Origin: Blastomussa wellsi
Taxonomy: Eukaryota > Cnidaria > Anthozoa > Scleractinia > Plerogyridae
Reading direction: 5' to 3'
Length of the DNA stretch: 64,000 bases
NCBI GenBank assembly: GCA_947652115.1
Contig: OX393564.1
Coordinates: 1,173,786 to 1,237,785, forward strand
In this document: positions 10,801-21,686 of the stretch, piece after piece
Numbering within the stretch: the stretch's first letter is position 1
Layout: each line of letters starts with the position of its first letter
The notes under the pieces: generated by a model
Seen by the model: the letters and a program-made list of their open reading frames with translations, nothing else
What the model was told of the DNA's origin: nothing
Database searches by the model: none
Position numbers and translations under genes: made by a program

Positions 10801-13800
10801 AGAACTCATTTTGTAGCTTTCAGCCAATCAGATTTGTCAGATTTGATTTTGTGCATGCGACCCAAAGGTCGCGATTCTTGGTGCTGACCAAAAGGATCGC
10901 GGCCTCTGGGGAGGAGAATCAAAGAAGGATTACTGCATCTCTTTTCTTCATTTTTCACTTGAATAACCTCTTAAAATACTTTCAAAAAAGGTGAAATGGC
11001 TCTACCTGAACATGAATGAAATTTTGAGAGGCTTAGAGGTATAAAGGGAAGAAAATTAGCTTTGAAACACTAACAGACAGTTGACCGCCACCCAAGAGCA
11101 TCCCCAGCTTGGTAGGACCGGGGACTGTTTTGGGTGTGCATATTCTAATTTTAAACTGCAAATTCTATTTTTAAACTATATTAAATCTTCTCTATTTCTT
11201 ATTTCTCCAAATTCCCTTCTCCTTTAAGAAAAACTCCCTCCTCCCAAATATGCCCAAATATCATCCAAAAACTTACAAAACACAACAAAATATTGATTGG
11301 TGTTATAAGTAACAGGTTTTGGCATTCCTTGAAACGCAAACGGGCTATTTGCAGTACACTCATTTTAAATGACGGAAAACGGCTTTCAGGTAGAACCCCG
11401 CCTTAAGTATTTACCGGATCCAAATTCCACCAGACCTTAGGGGCTATAATTATCAGGTTTATAGCTTGGTTTGAGGTTCATATTGCAAAATATGTTTGGC
11501 CATTTTTTAATCTGGGAATTAACTCGCGCCGTTCCAGCTAATTGAAGGTTACTCACTCAGATCTTACCCTGGCATGTCTTGCTACCTTCTATCATTTCAT
11601 AACCCTTTTGGCAAACGCAGTCATAAGTGCCATCTACCAGCTGTCCGCAGATTTTATCACTTGGGCAAATAAGATTTCTCCTGAGACACTCAGTTACGTC
11701 TGAAGAGAAAAGGAAACAATTCATTGATCTAAAGTTTCAAAGATGATCTACACTAAATTTCTTCTTACAAGTCAATATCGTCAAACAAACAGGTCACAAT
11801 GGATAAAGAAAACCTTAAAGTGCACCTAACCCCAAAAATTATTTTTCGCTAAAATAAACCTTTGCAGTAGTTCGAAACGCACTACACCTTTCCTTTCTCC
11901 ATTTTACCGAATGCTGACTTTTTGTAGCATTCAAAAGTTAGAAAAAACTGAGTCTCATTTGTTGCACGACCGAGCCAGAAGGGGCGTGGGTCTATTCCTG
12001 GGTTGACGTCACAAACTGATTTACATGCATGCTCACAAAGACTTGATGCGATGTAAATCAGTTTGTGACGTCAACCCCGGAATAGACCCACTCCCCTTCT
12101 GATTCGGTCGTGGAACAAATGATGCACAGTTTTTCCCAACTTTTGAATGCTATAAATAGTCAGCATTTGGTAAAAAGGAGCAACGAAAGGCGCAGTGCGA
12201 TTCGAACTGGTGCAAAGCTTTATTTTAGCAAAAAGCAATTTTTAGGGTTAGGTGCACTTTAAACTATATACAAGAGAAGCATTTTTTTAAAGACTAATTA
12301 TGTTCAAGATGGGCGTCAATTATCGGTCTCTTGAAACAGACATGTCAACCGTGAGTTATAGCGATGTTCGATTGATTATACAGCGAATCACGATTGGTTA
12401 CGGTTGAGAAATTACATGTTTTGTAAACCAGTCGCTGAGCGTACTGATGCAAAAACGTTCTTCAATTCGTTGCTTTCCAGTAAATTGACACTCCAGTGAA
12501 TTTCGCTCTATTTGTCGTATAGACAAAGTGAATGACTTCAGCTTACATATATATAGCAAATGCCGTTTCGATTTTTAAGTACATACCTTCGCACTTTCCA
12601 TCGGCAGATTTTTTGACAGTACCCTCAAGGCATCTGCATTCTTGTCTCTTAGGAAACAGCGGATCAACAACACATTCAGTATCGCTGCCACACTTGTGAT
12701 CCGTGGGACATGGAAGAGAATCTATGCAAAGATGAAGAAAGAGGTTAAAAGAGGTTAAAATCAAATAAAAGACACAAGCAGCAAAACCTTCCTTTCAATT
12801 ATCATATAGTTTATAGCTTGTGAAAACGCAACGTCGAAACAGCGAGTGCACGTTAGAAACCATGGTGCGCGTTGTAGGCGCAACATCAAGGATCAAGCTG
12901 TTCAAAACGTCGCCTTGAATTAGTCGCATCCAAGCCGAAATATGCACGGACAATTTAACATATCCTCACAAAATTCAGAAGGAAGCTAGAGATCCTCTTT
13001 AATACTCAGATGGACTCGATTCGGGTAAAACCTATTGAATAAAAAGCTAATTAAAAAACTTGCTTTTTTCTTTTTCACACTTCTACATAGTCCAACTTAA
13101 CCTCGGAAATTTATATTTGATAATAGTGACAGCATGAAGCCGAAACGTCATGCTCTAGGGCGTTGATATTAATTTTAAGATTTTACTGCAACGCGTTTGA
13201 AATGTATGTTTGAGAACTTACCTCTGCAGAACTTGCCATTTCCTGTTGTCTTTTTACTACAGTAGCACTTTCCCAGGATGCATTGGGCGTTATCGTGACA
13301 GTCGTTGTCCTGCTTACACGGCTGTAAAGGAGCTTGAGAAATAAATTTAAACAGACTCCGTTGATTTGTAGATTGTTACAGTAGTAGAATGTTTTACGTT
13401 TTGTGGGTAAAAGGAAGAATATTAGACGAGAGTGTGTACACAAGAACGAAATTTACAATACGGTTAAACCTTTCGGTTAGAGAACGGCGTGCTTGTGTAC
13501 AAAAAGTGCACATAAATGATGTCTTCTTGGACGAGAAATGTACGTTTTGGAAAAAGTTATTTTTTCTGGAAAACTAAATTAAACTGAAGCGATTTATACG
13601 ACAACAATGACAACGGTTACAAAAAATACAACGCGTTGTATTTCTTGTAATCTCTCTATATATGCATATATAGTTCACTGCACTGCACAAGTCCTCTTTC
13701 TCAGTTTACATGTGTTCTCACAACAAATAAACATTAAAATATTCTCACCAGGTTTGCAAATCTTGCCTTCTTTAATGAGTTCGTCTTTGCACTTGCATGT

Positions 13801-16800
13801 CGTCCTGACACAGGTGGAGTATGCCCCACAATCTTTATTCTTCAGGCATTCTGGATAAATAATCAGAACTAACTGTAAAGAGGATATTTAAAACTGCCAT
13901 GTAAGCGAAACTTGTCGTATTATCAGTTATTATTCCAAGCTTATTTGCGGACTACCTCGCATGTATGCCGCCCCTCCCCCCCCCCCCCCCCGTCCACCCA
14001 CACACAAAATAAAACCTTACCAGCACACTTTTTATCGTGAGTTTTAACATAGCCCTTTTCACATCTGCATACGGGTGGAGTCCAACGCATCAGAGGATCT
14101 TTGAGACAAGTTCCTTTAGCCCCACACTTCTTATTCTTTGGACAAAGCAGCGAATCTGAAATTTGGAACAGATTAGTGACTTCTGCCGAGCCCTTGAATC
14201 ATGCGTTGAAGGAAAATGCCCGACTGACCACAGCAGTAAGTGAAATATATTTACATTGCATAATTACGTTTCACATGTAGAGGAGAAGGTGATAAGTGTG
14301 TTCTTTGTTTTAATTCCTCGCTCCATATACACTAAGTGAAACAAGTCAAATGAAACACAAAGCGGTGGGCTAGCATCCAACTCGGGGGAAATCAGCAACG
14401 AGAATATTTTTGAAAAACTCGGAAAAGTGCAATGACTCCTTTATACATGCTGAAATTATCAGGTAACGGGTATTTTAACTTCGAAAAGGTAAAATTAGCC
14501 CCATTTTTCCTAGTCCGTCGAGCGTGAAGCGAATAAATATGGTCGGGCCGTACTAGTGCCAAATTAATTTTTCTAGCCTTTTTTTTCATTTAAAGCCGTA
14601 GGTGCAAGGCACCTAAGTGTAAAATTGGTTTTTCAAACTTAATTATCAAGTCATTTATTGCCCAGTTTGTCGGATGATAATTACCTCTGCAGTATTTCCC
14701 ATTTCCGACGGTTTTTCCTTGACAAATGCATTTTCCGTCATCACATTTCGCCCGAGAGTTGCAATCCTTGTCAGTTTTGCATTTATGTAAAGGTCCTGAA
14801 GAAAATAAGATATTTGAATATTGACATTGTTGATATCATTGATATCAGAAGTTATAACCTATTAAATTAGAAGCGTGATTATTATTCTTGAAGCTCAAAA
14901 CAAGTTGTCAGTCAACTAGATGGATGAGAAGGTCAGCCACAACATTTACAATGATTTTCACCTCGCAATTTTGTTTTCTTTTTTCATTGCTACGCTTGTT
15001 GATTGGTTTAATGGCGCTTCCCCGTCACGAAATTTTGAGTCATTTTTTGCGGCGAACCAAACTTCCGTTAAGACGCAAGAAACCTTAAAATAATAGTTTA
15101 CTAAGGTGAAAAAACATCACATCGGTGATACTGAACCAAAAAAGAACGAGGATGGTTAAGGATGGAGAAGATTGAAACGGATTGTAAATGACGAGTTTGA
15201 AAAATGTAGGCTAAAATTTAGGCTAGATTGTCTGTGCTCTTTTATATTGGCCAGACCATGAGTCGTGGTCTCAATAAAATCCTCTCTGTTAATGATTAAA
15301 ATCTCGGTAATGCTTATTCTTTAAACATGTATTGACACGACAGATCAAGTTTCTTGGCCATTTCGGGGGTACGGGCACAATACAAAATTTAGAAAGTTTT
15401 CATGAAAATTTGGACTTAGTCCACAGACACTGTTACGAAGACTGAAATCTTAAATTTAGACTCAAACACGACGAACTGTCAGTAGACTTTAAGTACGGTT
15501 TCATTCTTACCAGCCACGCATGACGTCTTGCCCAATACTAGGCCTTCCTTGCATTTACACTTTCCTTCACCACAATAGGAATACAGTTTCGGGCAGTGTC
15601 TCTTCGCCAAGCATTCTACAGAAGAAAAGTTTATAACGGCAGTGCTTTGTCAGAGAGTCCATTTTCGCCGGCCATTTATAGGATATAGGAGTAGAACTGT
15701 ACAGTTCGAGCAAAGTGAATCCCCCCATCCCTTCATTTGGTCTTCCCTCTCCCGTTTTGATGCAGGTGGCACCTAAATGGCTCCTAGTTGCCTTGAATCA
15801 TCTGATATCCAACCTCAGCGAGTGGAATAATTGTTTTATTGAAGAAAAGACCACGAAATATAGGCAATTCTAGAAGTTCAAACAACTAAAAAATATAAAG
15901 GAAAAAGTGCCAAAAAATATCACTAAAGCAAGTTGTTTATTTTCTGCTCTGAAAAGTAGTAAAGCCTTTTATGCCGAACAGCTGACTGATAACCCTCGCT
16001 GCATAATTCCAGTTTCTGTATCACTGAGAAGCAGCTAGGAGTTAAGTATTTCTACTCTCCCCTCCCCCCCCCATGGATGGGATGCTAGTCCATCACTGGT
16101 TATACTCCCCAGCATACTGTTAGGTTGCCCAACAATTCACTAGTAACCGTAATACTACTGGGTGGAGAGAGACACTGTGAGAGTCTTGCCCAAGAACCCA
16201 ACGCAATGACCCCAGGCAGGCTCGAACCTCGGCCACTCGCTAAGGATCCAGCGCACTAGCCATTAGGTCACCAAGGTCCCAACGATATAGACCAATAATC
16301 TACAATAATGTTCTCTTTTAAGGCAATAAACATGCGATTCCTATCAGTGGATAGGAAACAGCCGGTTAAAGAAGCAATCAGATTTGCTGAGTTGCACGTT
16401 TAAGTAAAATCAGTAACGAATAAAAATTACACTTGATCTTCTACCTAAGCCAACTAAAGGTAGAAACGCGTCAATATGATTTTGATTCTTTTCATACTTA
16501 ATACAGTTGCATTAGAAATAATGCTAAACATTGTATTCGGTTTTCACTTATTCGCCACAGACTAAATACGGCCTAGTTCAGTTCTGGTCCTCTATCTGCC
16601 TACCAACGCCGCGGCCATGCCCGAGACAAATTCGTTGTACATCGTCCAATTCGACAGGGTCAAGTCAAAAACAAACCTTAAGTCTACGTAGCTCTTTTTT
16701 TTTTGTAGGTTATTTGCAGCTAAGTTTTCACCCTTTTCCAAAGAAATTCTATACATCGCTAAGAAGAAATGACATTTTCCGTTAAAGTTTAAAATTTTAC

Positions 16801-18246
16801 CCCGAAAAATATGCCATTTTCAGAGTATCTGTCTGTTTTTACTCTGAAATTATCCAAAGCGTAACGCCCCATTTTAGTTTGGAACGAGTTTTCTATAACA
16901 AGTACCCAAGGCATGAATACAACTGACTTACCAACACACTTTCCAGCCTTGTTTTTCCAAAAACCAAGCTTACATCTGCAAACGTGTGATTTAGGAAAGT
17001 AAGGATCAATAACACAATCAGTGTTATCGCCACATTTGTTCGTTGGACAGTACTTTCCCTCTGAAGAAATAACAAAAATAACCTGTATATTAGCTTGTTG
17101 AGTAATTAATAGACTGCAACAGGACAGGGGGAAAGATGCACTTGCTAATTATTAAAGTTGATAGAGTAAGTAAGGCTATAGTAGATGATTTAACGGGGGA
17201 AGCAGTGCAAATGGGGCTAAATGAGAATGAACTGTAAGAACCAGGGTAAAAGTAGCATCGCTTGTAAAGGACATGATAGCCTGGAATAAGAGAGTCGACA
17301 GACCAATTGTCACTAGGAGAATGATGATACGATGATGATGATGATGATGATGTCGATGACGATGATAACGATGACGATGACGATGATGATGACGTTGTGG
17401 ATGACGATGGTAATGATGACGATGACGATGATAGTGATGGTGGTGATGATGACGATGACGATGATGGTGATGACGACAAACTAAGGTGCGTTTAAAGTCC
17501 ATTGCGTGCTGCAGTCAATATTTCTTACTTCTGCAGAATGTACCATCTCCAGCGTGCGGCCCACTGCACTGGCATTTGTTTTCAATACAATATGCATGTC
17601 TTGATCTGCAATGACTTCTATGAGAACAACGCTTCGTGTAGGCTACACAGGGTTAAACAAAATCAAAATTGATCATATAGGCTGAACAATAGTAACTCAA
17701 CGGATGGATGTGTAGCCAACTAGTACTATTAACCAGCTCAATTAAACTTTGCAAATAGGAGATCTTTGGAGTTTTGCCCATTTGCAGATTTGCAGCAGTG
17801 ACAGGAAACTTCATAGCATTTTTACAGCGTGATTAAGTTTCAGTATGCCAACTGAGTCAAATTTCTCTTAGCTGCAGAAACATCCTTTATATACGCTGAA
17901 ATGCATGCGTTTATGATTCGCCAATACAAAACAATTTGGAATGATTTCTTACTTGGTTCGCACTTTTCACCGTCCCCCCTCAGTTCGTCACGGCAACGGC
18001 ATCCATCAAATTTACCACAATAAGAATATATAGGGCAGTTTTTGTCAGACAAACAAGGATATCTCCTAAATTTATTCAAGCCTGTGAAAACAATAGAAAA
18101 ATAGTTAACTCCTTGTTAGTTAACAAGGAACTTCTCGATTCGCTCCGACGAAGGGCTAACGCTCGAAACGTCAGCTCTTGAATCACTTTACGGTGGCCAA
18201 TTGACATTATCAACCCAGTTGATAAAACCAAATTATATTGTTATAC

Positions 18247-18291
<45 letters not shown>

Positions 18292-20474
18292 CTAACTCCT
18301 TGTTAGATTGTTACAATTCATGTCTCAATAAGGTTTTGTTTTCCAATCAGCGGCAAAAAACATTGTCTGTCGCCATAGTTTTATTAGAAGAGAATTAACT
18401 ATAGTTCAATTTTAAAGTGATAATTTCCTCACGAAGTTTAATAAAAGTAGACCTTGTCACCCTTGTGTTCAGAAGAGGCTATGTAAACACGTGTTTATTC
18501 CGGTGCCTTCTTATGACTCTGCCTTCTTTTGTTCACGTGATACCAGCACACGATGTTACACAAAAATAAAATGAGTGTTAGCGGTCCGTACCCTCCTCAA
18601 GTTATAAAATAAGAAACAATATTTTGACGTTGCTATTTATTTACCTGATTTCATACATCCAGGGGACTTGGGTCTACCGAAATATCCGTTATCACATTTG
18701 CAAGACCGCTTTTTCGTTTTCGGGTTCATCAGACAGTGCGAATTCTTAAACTTTTTACAGCCGCCCAAATCGCACGACGCCCACTCTGCCGAGGAGATAA
18801 AAAAATCAGCAAAATATAATATATAACACAACAGTGTTATGTGATGTAAATGGTTTCAACTATGAGGCTTATTACAGTCTTTTCCATTGCATTAATACCG
18901 TATCCTTGATAGAAATCTGCTGTTACATGCTACTTTTTGGTTTTAAAGGGCCCTAGTCAGCCATGATTAAGAAAGTCGCAATGTACGCCAAAATAAAAAA
19001 TAAATACCACCACTGAATTTCGTCTCAGGGGCACTTTAAAGATTAAAAAAAGCATTTTTGATCAAGCTTTTTAACTTACTGTCGCAATTCTTTTTCCCGT
19101 CCCCGTAAGCATGCGCGTTTGTACAATGACATTCTCTTCTGATGCACTTGGCTTTCCCTTTTAAACAGTCTTTGTCAGTTTCGCATCTTGCAGGTGCAGC
19201 TAAAAAAACAAGTACAATGAAAAAATAACGAACAAAATGGAATAAAATATAATAAAGATTGGCAAATTCGAATCACAAAACCAAGAAATAAAAGTCGCTA
19301 CTCGTTATTTGATAAGAATGAATTGATTGGTCGCAAAATATGGGCTTCCTCTCTTGTTTCAGTAAGATCAAATGTACGACCAACGAGCAATGTACTGGTG
19401 AGAAAAAACGTACTTGTTTTCCTCGCCATTCCAGTAATGAAGTCGGCCGTTTCTTATTGATTGCTGTTTAGAATCCAAATCGACATTCATCTGACCTATT
19501 TTGCATTATTCAGCTTTGTCGTCTAGATCTCAAAATACCGAATGTAACTCACTTTCTAATGATCAGATGCAATGTGCGCACACTAATAGTCACAGAACTC
19601 TTGTACGAAATTAGCCGAAGTGTTTCAACGAAAATCAATCTGTGATGGTTCCTTGTTTATTAATTAAATGTAGTGTTTCAAAGTGCATTAGAAGATGAAT
19701 GGTTGCAAAAATTAAATCCCCCTCGAAACGCTCCTTGTTATACATGGTAACAGAACCTTTTTCGTATGACTGAGGGTCGGGGGGCGCGCCCACCTCCTTC
19801 TTTATTGGCCGAAATTTTGAGGCCCGAAGGGCCAGAAAATCCACCCCTCCCCCCCCCAACCCCATAGAAAGAAGTCTGGATCCGCGACTGGAGGTAGTTA
19901 TATGTGAACTCAAACAAAACACGTGCACAAATGTAGCAAATCGCGCGGAAGGTTTTCTTGGTTTCGGTCTAGCTATTCGTACCAATACTTATTCTTTTTT
20001 TTATTTCACTGGCTTTTCAGCATTATTCTGATATGTCAGTGAAACCAAGCGTTTCAGTGGAAGTAAAGTTGTTAATTATTTCCCTTCGATTTCTGGCGGA
20101 AGAAATGGCTTTGGGTGGCCATATGAAAATCATCATATCAACTTTAAGAGCCGCGCTTATTCTAAACACTCATTCACTTTTCATAGAAGCAAGAACGAGA
20201 AGTAGAACCGGAAATTTTATAACGTTCTTTTTTTTATTCTGGAAAACTGACAGACATTTGAAAAGACTTAATTTGTTGCAGGAAAAAACATTTATCTTTC
20301 TGAAACAGTTCTGGCTAACCCACTACGCGCGTGCTAATTTCGTACGACATTATTTGCTGTTGGTTTCAAAACAAGTTTTCAAAACTTACGATTTTGAACC
20401 TCGTAACAATGAAGACTATCCATAAAGAAACCAATCACCAGATAAATGAGAATCTGTTTTATGGTAGGTCTCAT
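7767..20474 (-). CDS. Gene B: multi-EGF-like secreted protein with GPI-signal-like tail, 694 aa
   Basis: Seventeen exons (5' to 3', minus strand): 20474-20390, 19199-19080, 18785-18645, 18081-17953, 17642-17529, 17060-16932, 15615-15511, 14795-14685, 14155-14021, 13850-13749, 13332-13222, 12721-12587, 11699-11568, 10476-10348, 9655-9464, 8840-8736, 7876-7767. Total 2085 nt, in frame throughout. Exon 1 gives a signal peptide ([17 protein letters not shown]). Exons 2-12 are six-cysteine modules in order alpha, beta, gamma three times, then alpha, beta. Exons 13-15 are EGFs; DIDEC and DWDEC with CxN..GxY fit calcium binding. Exon 16 is a short cysteine module; exon 17 ends in [13 protein letters not shown]. 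The tail, preceded by small residues (FGSGHS), suggests GPI anchoring. The protein is likely displayed on the cell surface; ligand unknown. Confidence 0.87.
8295..8722. mobile_element. MITE with GTACAT target duplication in gene B last intron
   Basis: The ends ACCCGGGGGGGAGG and CTCC...CCCCGGGGT are inverted. GTACAT flanks both sides (8289-8294 and 8723-8728). Inside, TAAATAGGGTATCA-type direct and inverted repeats recur. No ORF of note. Confidence 0.65.
9120..9413 (-). repeat. tRNA-derived SINE, near full length
   Basis: Reverse-oriented copy. The tRNA-like head lies at 9340-9413 on the minus strand (GGTGGCCTAATGGTTAGTGC, with a B-box-like GGCTCGAGCCC). The body contains GATGGACTAGCATCCCATCC. 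It sits about 50 bp downstream of the extended gene B exon 15. Confidence 0.7.
9464..9655 (-). CDS. Gene B exon 15: calcium-type EGF plus Ser/Thr-rich extension
   Basis: Encodes DWDEC...[10 protein letters not shown]...GGCIKAE and then about 20 residues containing [13 protein letters not shown]. The paralogous exons in A, C and D (132-135 nt) end just after the EGF. Here a GAG/GTTGTG site at that point would leave phase 0 and destroy the next exon's cysteines. The donor at 9463-9462 (CTG/GTTAGT) keeps phase 1. The exon is therefore 192 nt and carries an added linker. Confidence 0.6.
10725..10921. mobile_element. Palindromic MITE in gene B intron
   Basis: ATTCTCGTCCCAAGAGGCCGCGATTC at the left is mirrored by GGATCGCGGCCTCTGGGGAGGAGAAT at the right, with GGTCAGCA(C/A)CA inside both arms. 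No ORF. Confidence 0.55.
11815..12262. mobile_element. 448-bp foldback MITE with TTAA ends in gene B intron
   Basis: Begins TTAAAGTGCACCTAACCC and ends GGGTTAGGTGCACTTTAA. The inverted arms extend nearly to the centre (GACGTCACAAACTGATTTAC repeated inverted around 12002-12078), so almost the whole element folds on itself. TTAA at both ends could be the target site. Confidence 0.75.
14505..14550. repeat. Fragment of the 63224-63380 foldback family
   Basis: CCTAGTCCGTCGAGCGTGAA followed by AATAAATATGGTCGGGC is a diverged match to one arm of the palindrome at 63224-63380. Confidence 0.4.
16025..16283 (-). repeat. tRNA-derived SINE in gene B intron
   Basis: Reverse-oriented. Head near 16215-16283 (CCTAATGGCTAGTGCGCTGG on the minus strand, B-box-like GGTTCGAGCC), body with GGATGCTAGTCCATCACTGG on the plus strand. 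Confidence 0.65.
17323..17477. repeat. GAT/GAC trinucleotide repeat in gene B intron
   Basis: Long run of GATGAC/GATGAT units. It produces long serine-, histidine- or aspartate-rich reading frames that are not genes. Confidence 0.85.
18137..18296. mobile_element. Penelope-like fragment with hammerhead-like motif
   Basis: CGCTCCGACGAAGGGCTAAC, GCTCGAAACGTCAGC, then CCCAGTTGATAAAACCAAAT and the GTTTCTTTAGAAAC hairpin in one uninterrupted block. It is the unbroken version of the element split at 4262-5135. Confidence 0.6.
18943..19041. mobile_element. Short MITE (about 99 bp) in gene B intron
   Basis: Inverted ends TTTAAAGGGCCCTAGTCAGCC and GTCTCAGGGGCACTTTAAA. Its reverse complement matches 3943-4020. 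Confidence 0.55.
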
Positions 20475-20536
20475 TTCTGAGGAGAATTCCACTCTTCCAC
20501 CAGCAGTGCACGGAAAGAATAACGAAAACAAATTAT

Positions 20537-20549
20537 GTCGTCATAATGT
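20537..20549 (-). promoter_or_regulatory. Conserved TGACG element upstream of gene B
   Basis: GTCGTCATAATGT on the plus strand (ACATTATGACGAC on the coding strand), 63 bp before the start codon. TACGTCATAATGT occurs 83 bp upstream of C and TACGTCAC 66 bp upstream of D. CGTCA/TGACG is the half-site of CREB/ATF-type bZIP factors. Confidence 0.45.
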
Positions 20550-21137
20550 TTCATTAGTTTAATTACTTTCCAGGCTCCTCAATCGAGCTGGTTCCAAGAG
20601 GCCTGAAGCCCACTTTGTACACAAAATAGCAATTACACCCAGTATGGGGGATGGACCTATGTTGGAGTCTATGTACAAGCGCTTAGTCGTGAATAAAGTC
20701 AACTTTGGTAATGAGGTAAAAAATTGCTTTAAAATCAAAGGGAACCGCTCTTGAAATAATAGTTGAACAAGGAAGAAAAATAACAAAGACATAATAATAA
20801 AATGAGAAGAAGCAAGAATGGATTTGAATGCATGAGGGAGATTGACATTTTCGAAACCTCTGCAGCCTGGGCGCGGCGACAAATCGCCGCTGGCTTATTT
20901 ATTTTCGCGCGTCTATTCATTGCGAGCTCTAACGCGACAAAAGTTGCATTGGAAAGTGCGGCAGTAGTCGCATCAATGTAATAAATAAGAAACTGAAGGA
21001 AATCGCCGTAATAAACTTCTAGCAACCTTGGTTAGAAGCTTTCTCTTATAACACGGATTTGAAGTCATCGTTAAAAATAAAAAATCAGTATTCATAAAAG
21101 AAGACATAGGCATAGTTTTAAAGAAAATCAAATTGAG

Positions 21138-21143
21138 TTTATT
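21138..21143 (-). promoter_or_regulatory. Polyadenylation signal of gene C
   Basis: AATAAA on the minus strand about 450 bp after the gene C stop codon. The context GAGTTTATT resembles the D signal. Confidence 0.4.
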
Positions 21144-21588
21144 AGATGCTCATTTATTTGTGTTTTACGTATTAGATGACTATGACAATATTTGTAAACA
21201 GAAAATATTAATTGTATTTCGGGAATCTATAAACTGCGTACACAACGTATATTAACACCACGGTGTTTTATACAAAAGAAATTAATTGTATTAAGTGTCA
21301 CACAAGATTTGTTTTGGAATATCAGAAACAAAATCCTCACAGACTCACTCAGATAAAAAGGTGATATATGTAAAGATCTGTACATGCAAAGTATTTTTTG
21401 TTATTTACCCTGAAGTCAGGCCGTACAAGTTATAAATGACAGTAACATACATTAAAACGTTTAGTTTCCTAAAATCCTGGTACTCTGCGAAAAACAGTGC
21501 AGATTCTTAATTTAACTTGCGATAATCTTTTATCAGGTTTTGTTGAAATTACTAACAACTGTAATGACAGCAGCAGGCGCGGTTCCAT

Positions 21589-21686
21589 TTACGCTGTGAA
21601 GGCCAGGTGCCCAAGTAATCCAATAATGACTGCGTTTAGGTGACCGCTGGCATGAAAAGGGTAGCCAAAGCCTTGGAGGCGTGAGC
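21589..21686 (-). CDS. Gene C terminal exon, hydrophobic tail
   Basis: Entered in phase 1 (Arg across the junction) and encoding 31 residues to LLGHLAFTA. The A/D frame is also open here past this stop and still shows CQRSP and WITWAPG, matching CQRTP and WSAWGPR of gene A. AGCAGCAGGCGCGGTT at 21569-21584, just after the stop, is identical to coding sequence of D at 37231-37246. Confidence 0.75.

Larger units (their letters stand above)
20475..21588. other. Intergenic, gene C end to gene B start
   Basis: About 1.1 kb. Next to gene B lies its promoter region, next to gene C the 3' UTR with a minus-strand AATAAA at 21138-21143. I see no coding exon in between. Confidence 0.6.

Noticed and set aside
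17090..17502. Long Ser-rich and His/Arg-rich minus-strand reading frames
   Set aside because: They are translations of the GAT/GAC trinucleotide repeat in a gene B intron.
20033..20425. 130-codon plus-strand frame
   Set aside because: Antisense to the first exon and intron of gene B; no domain, composition as in the surrounding intron.
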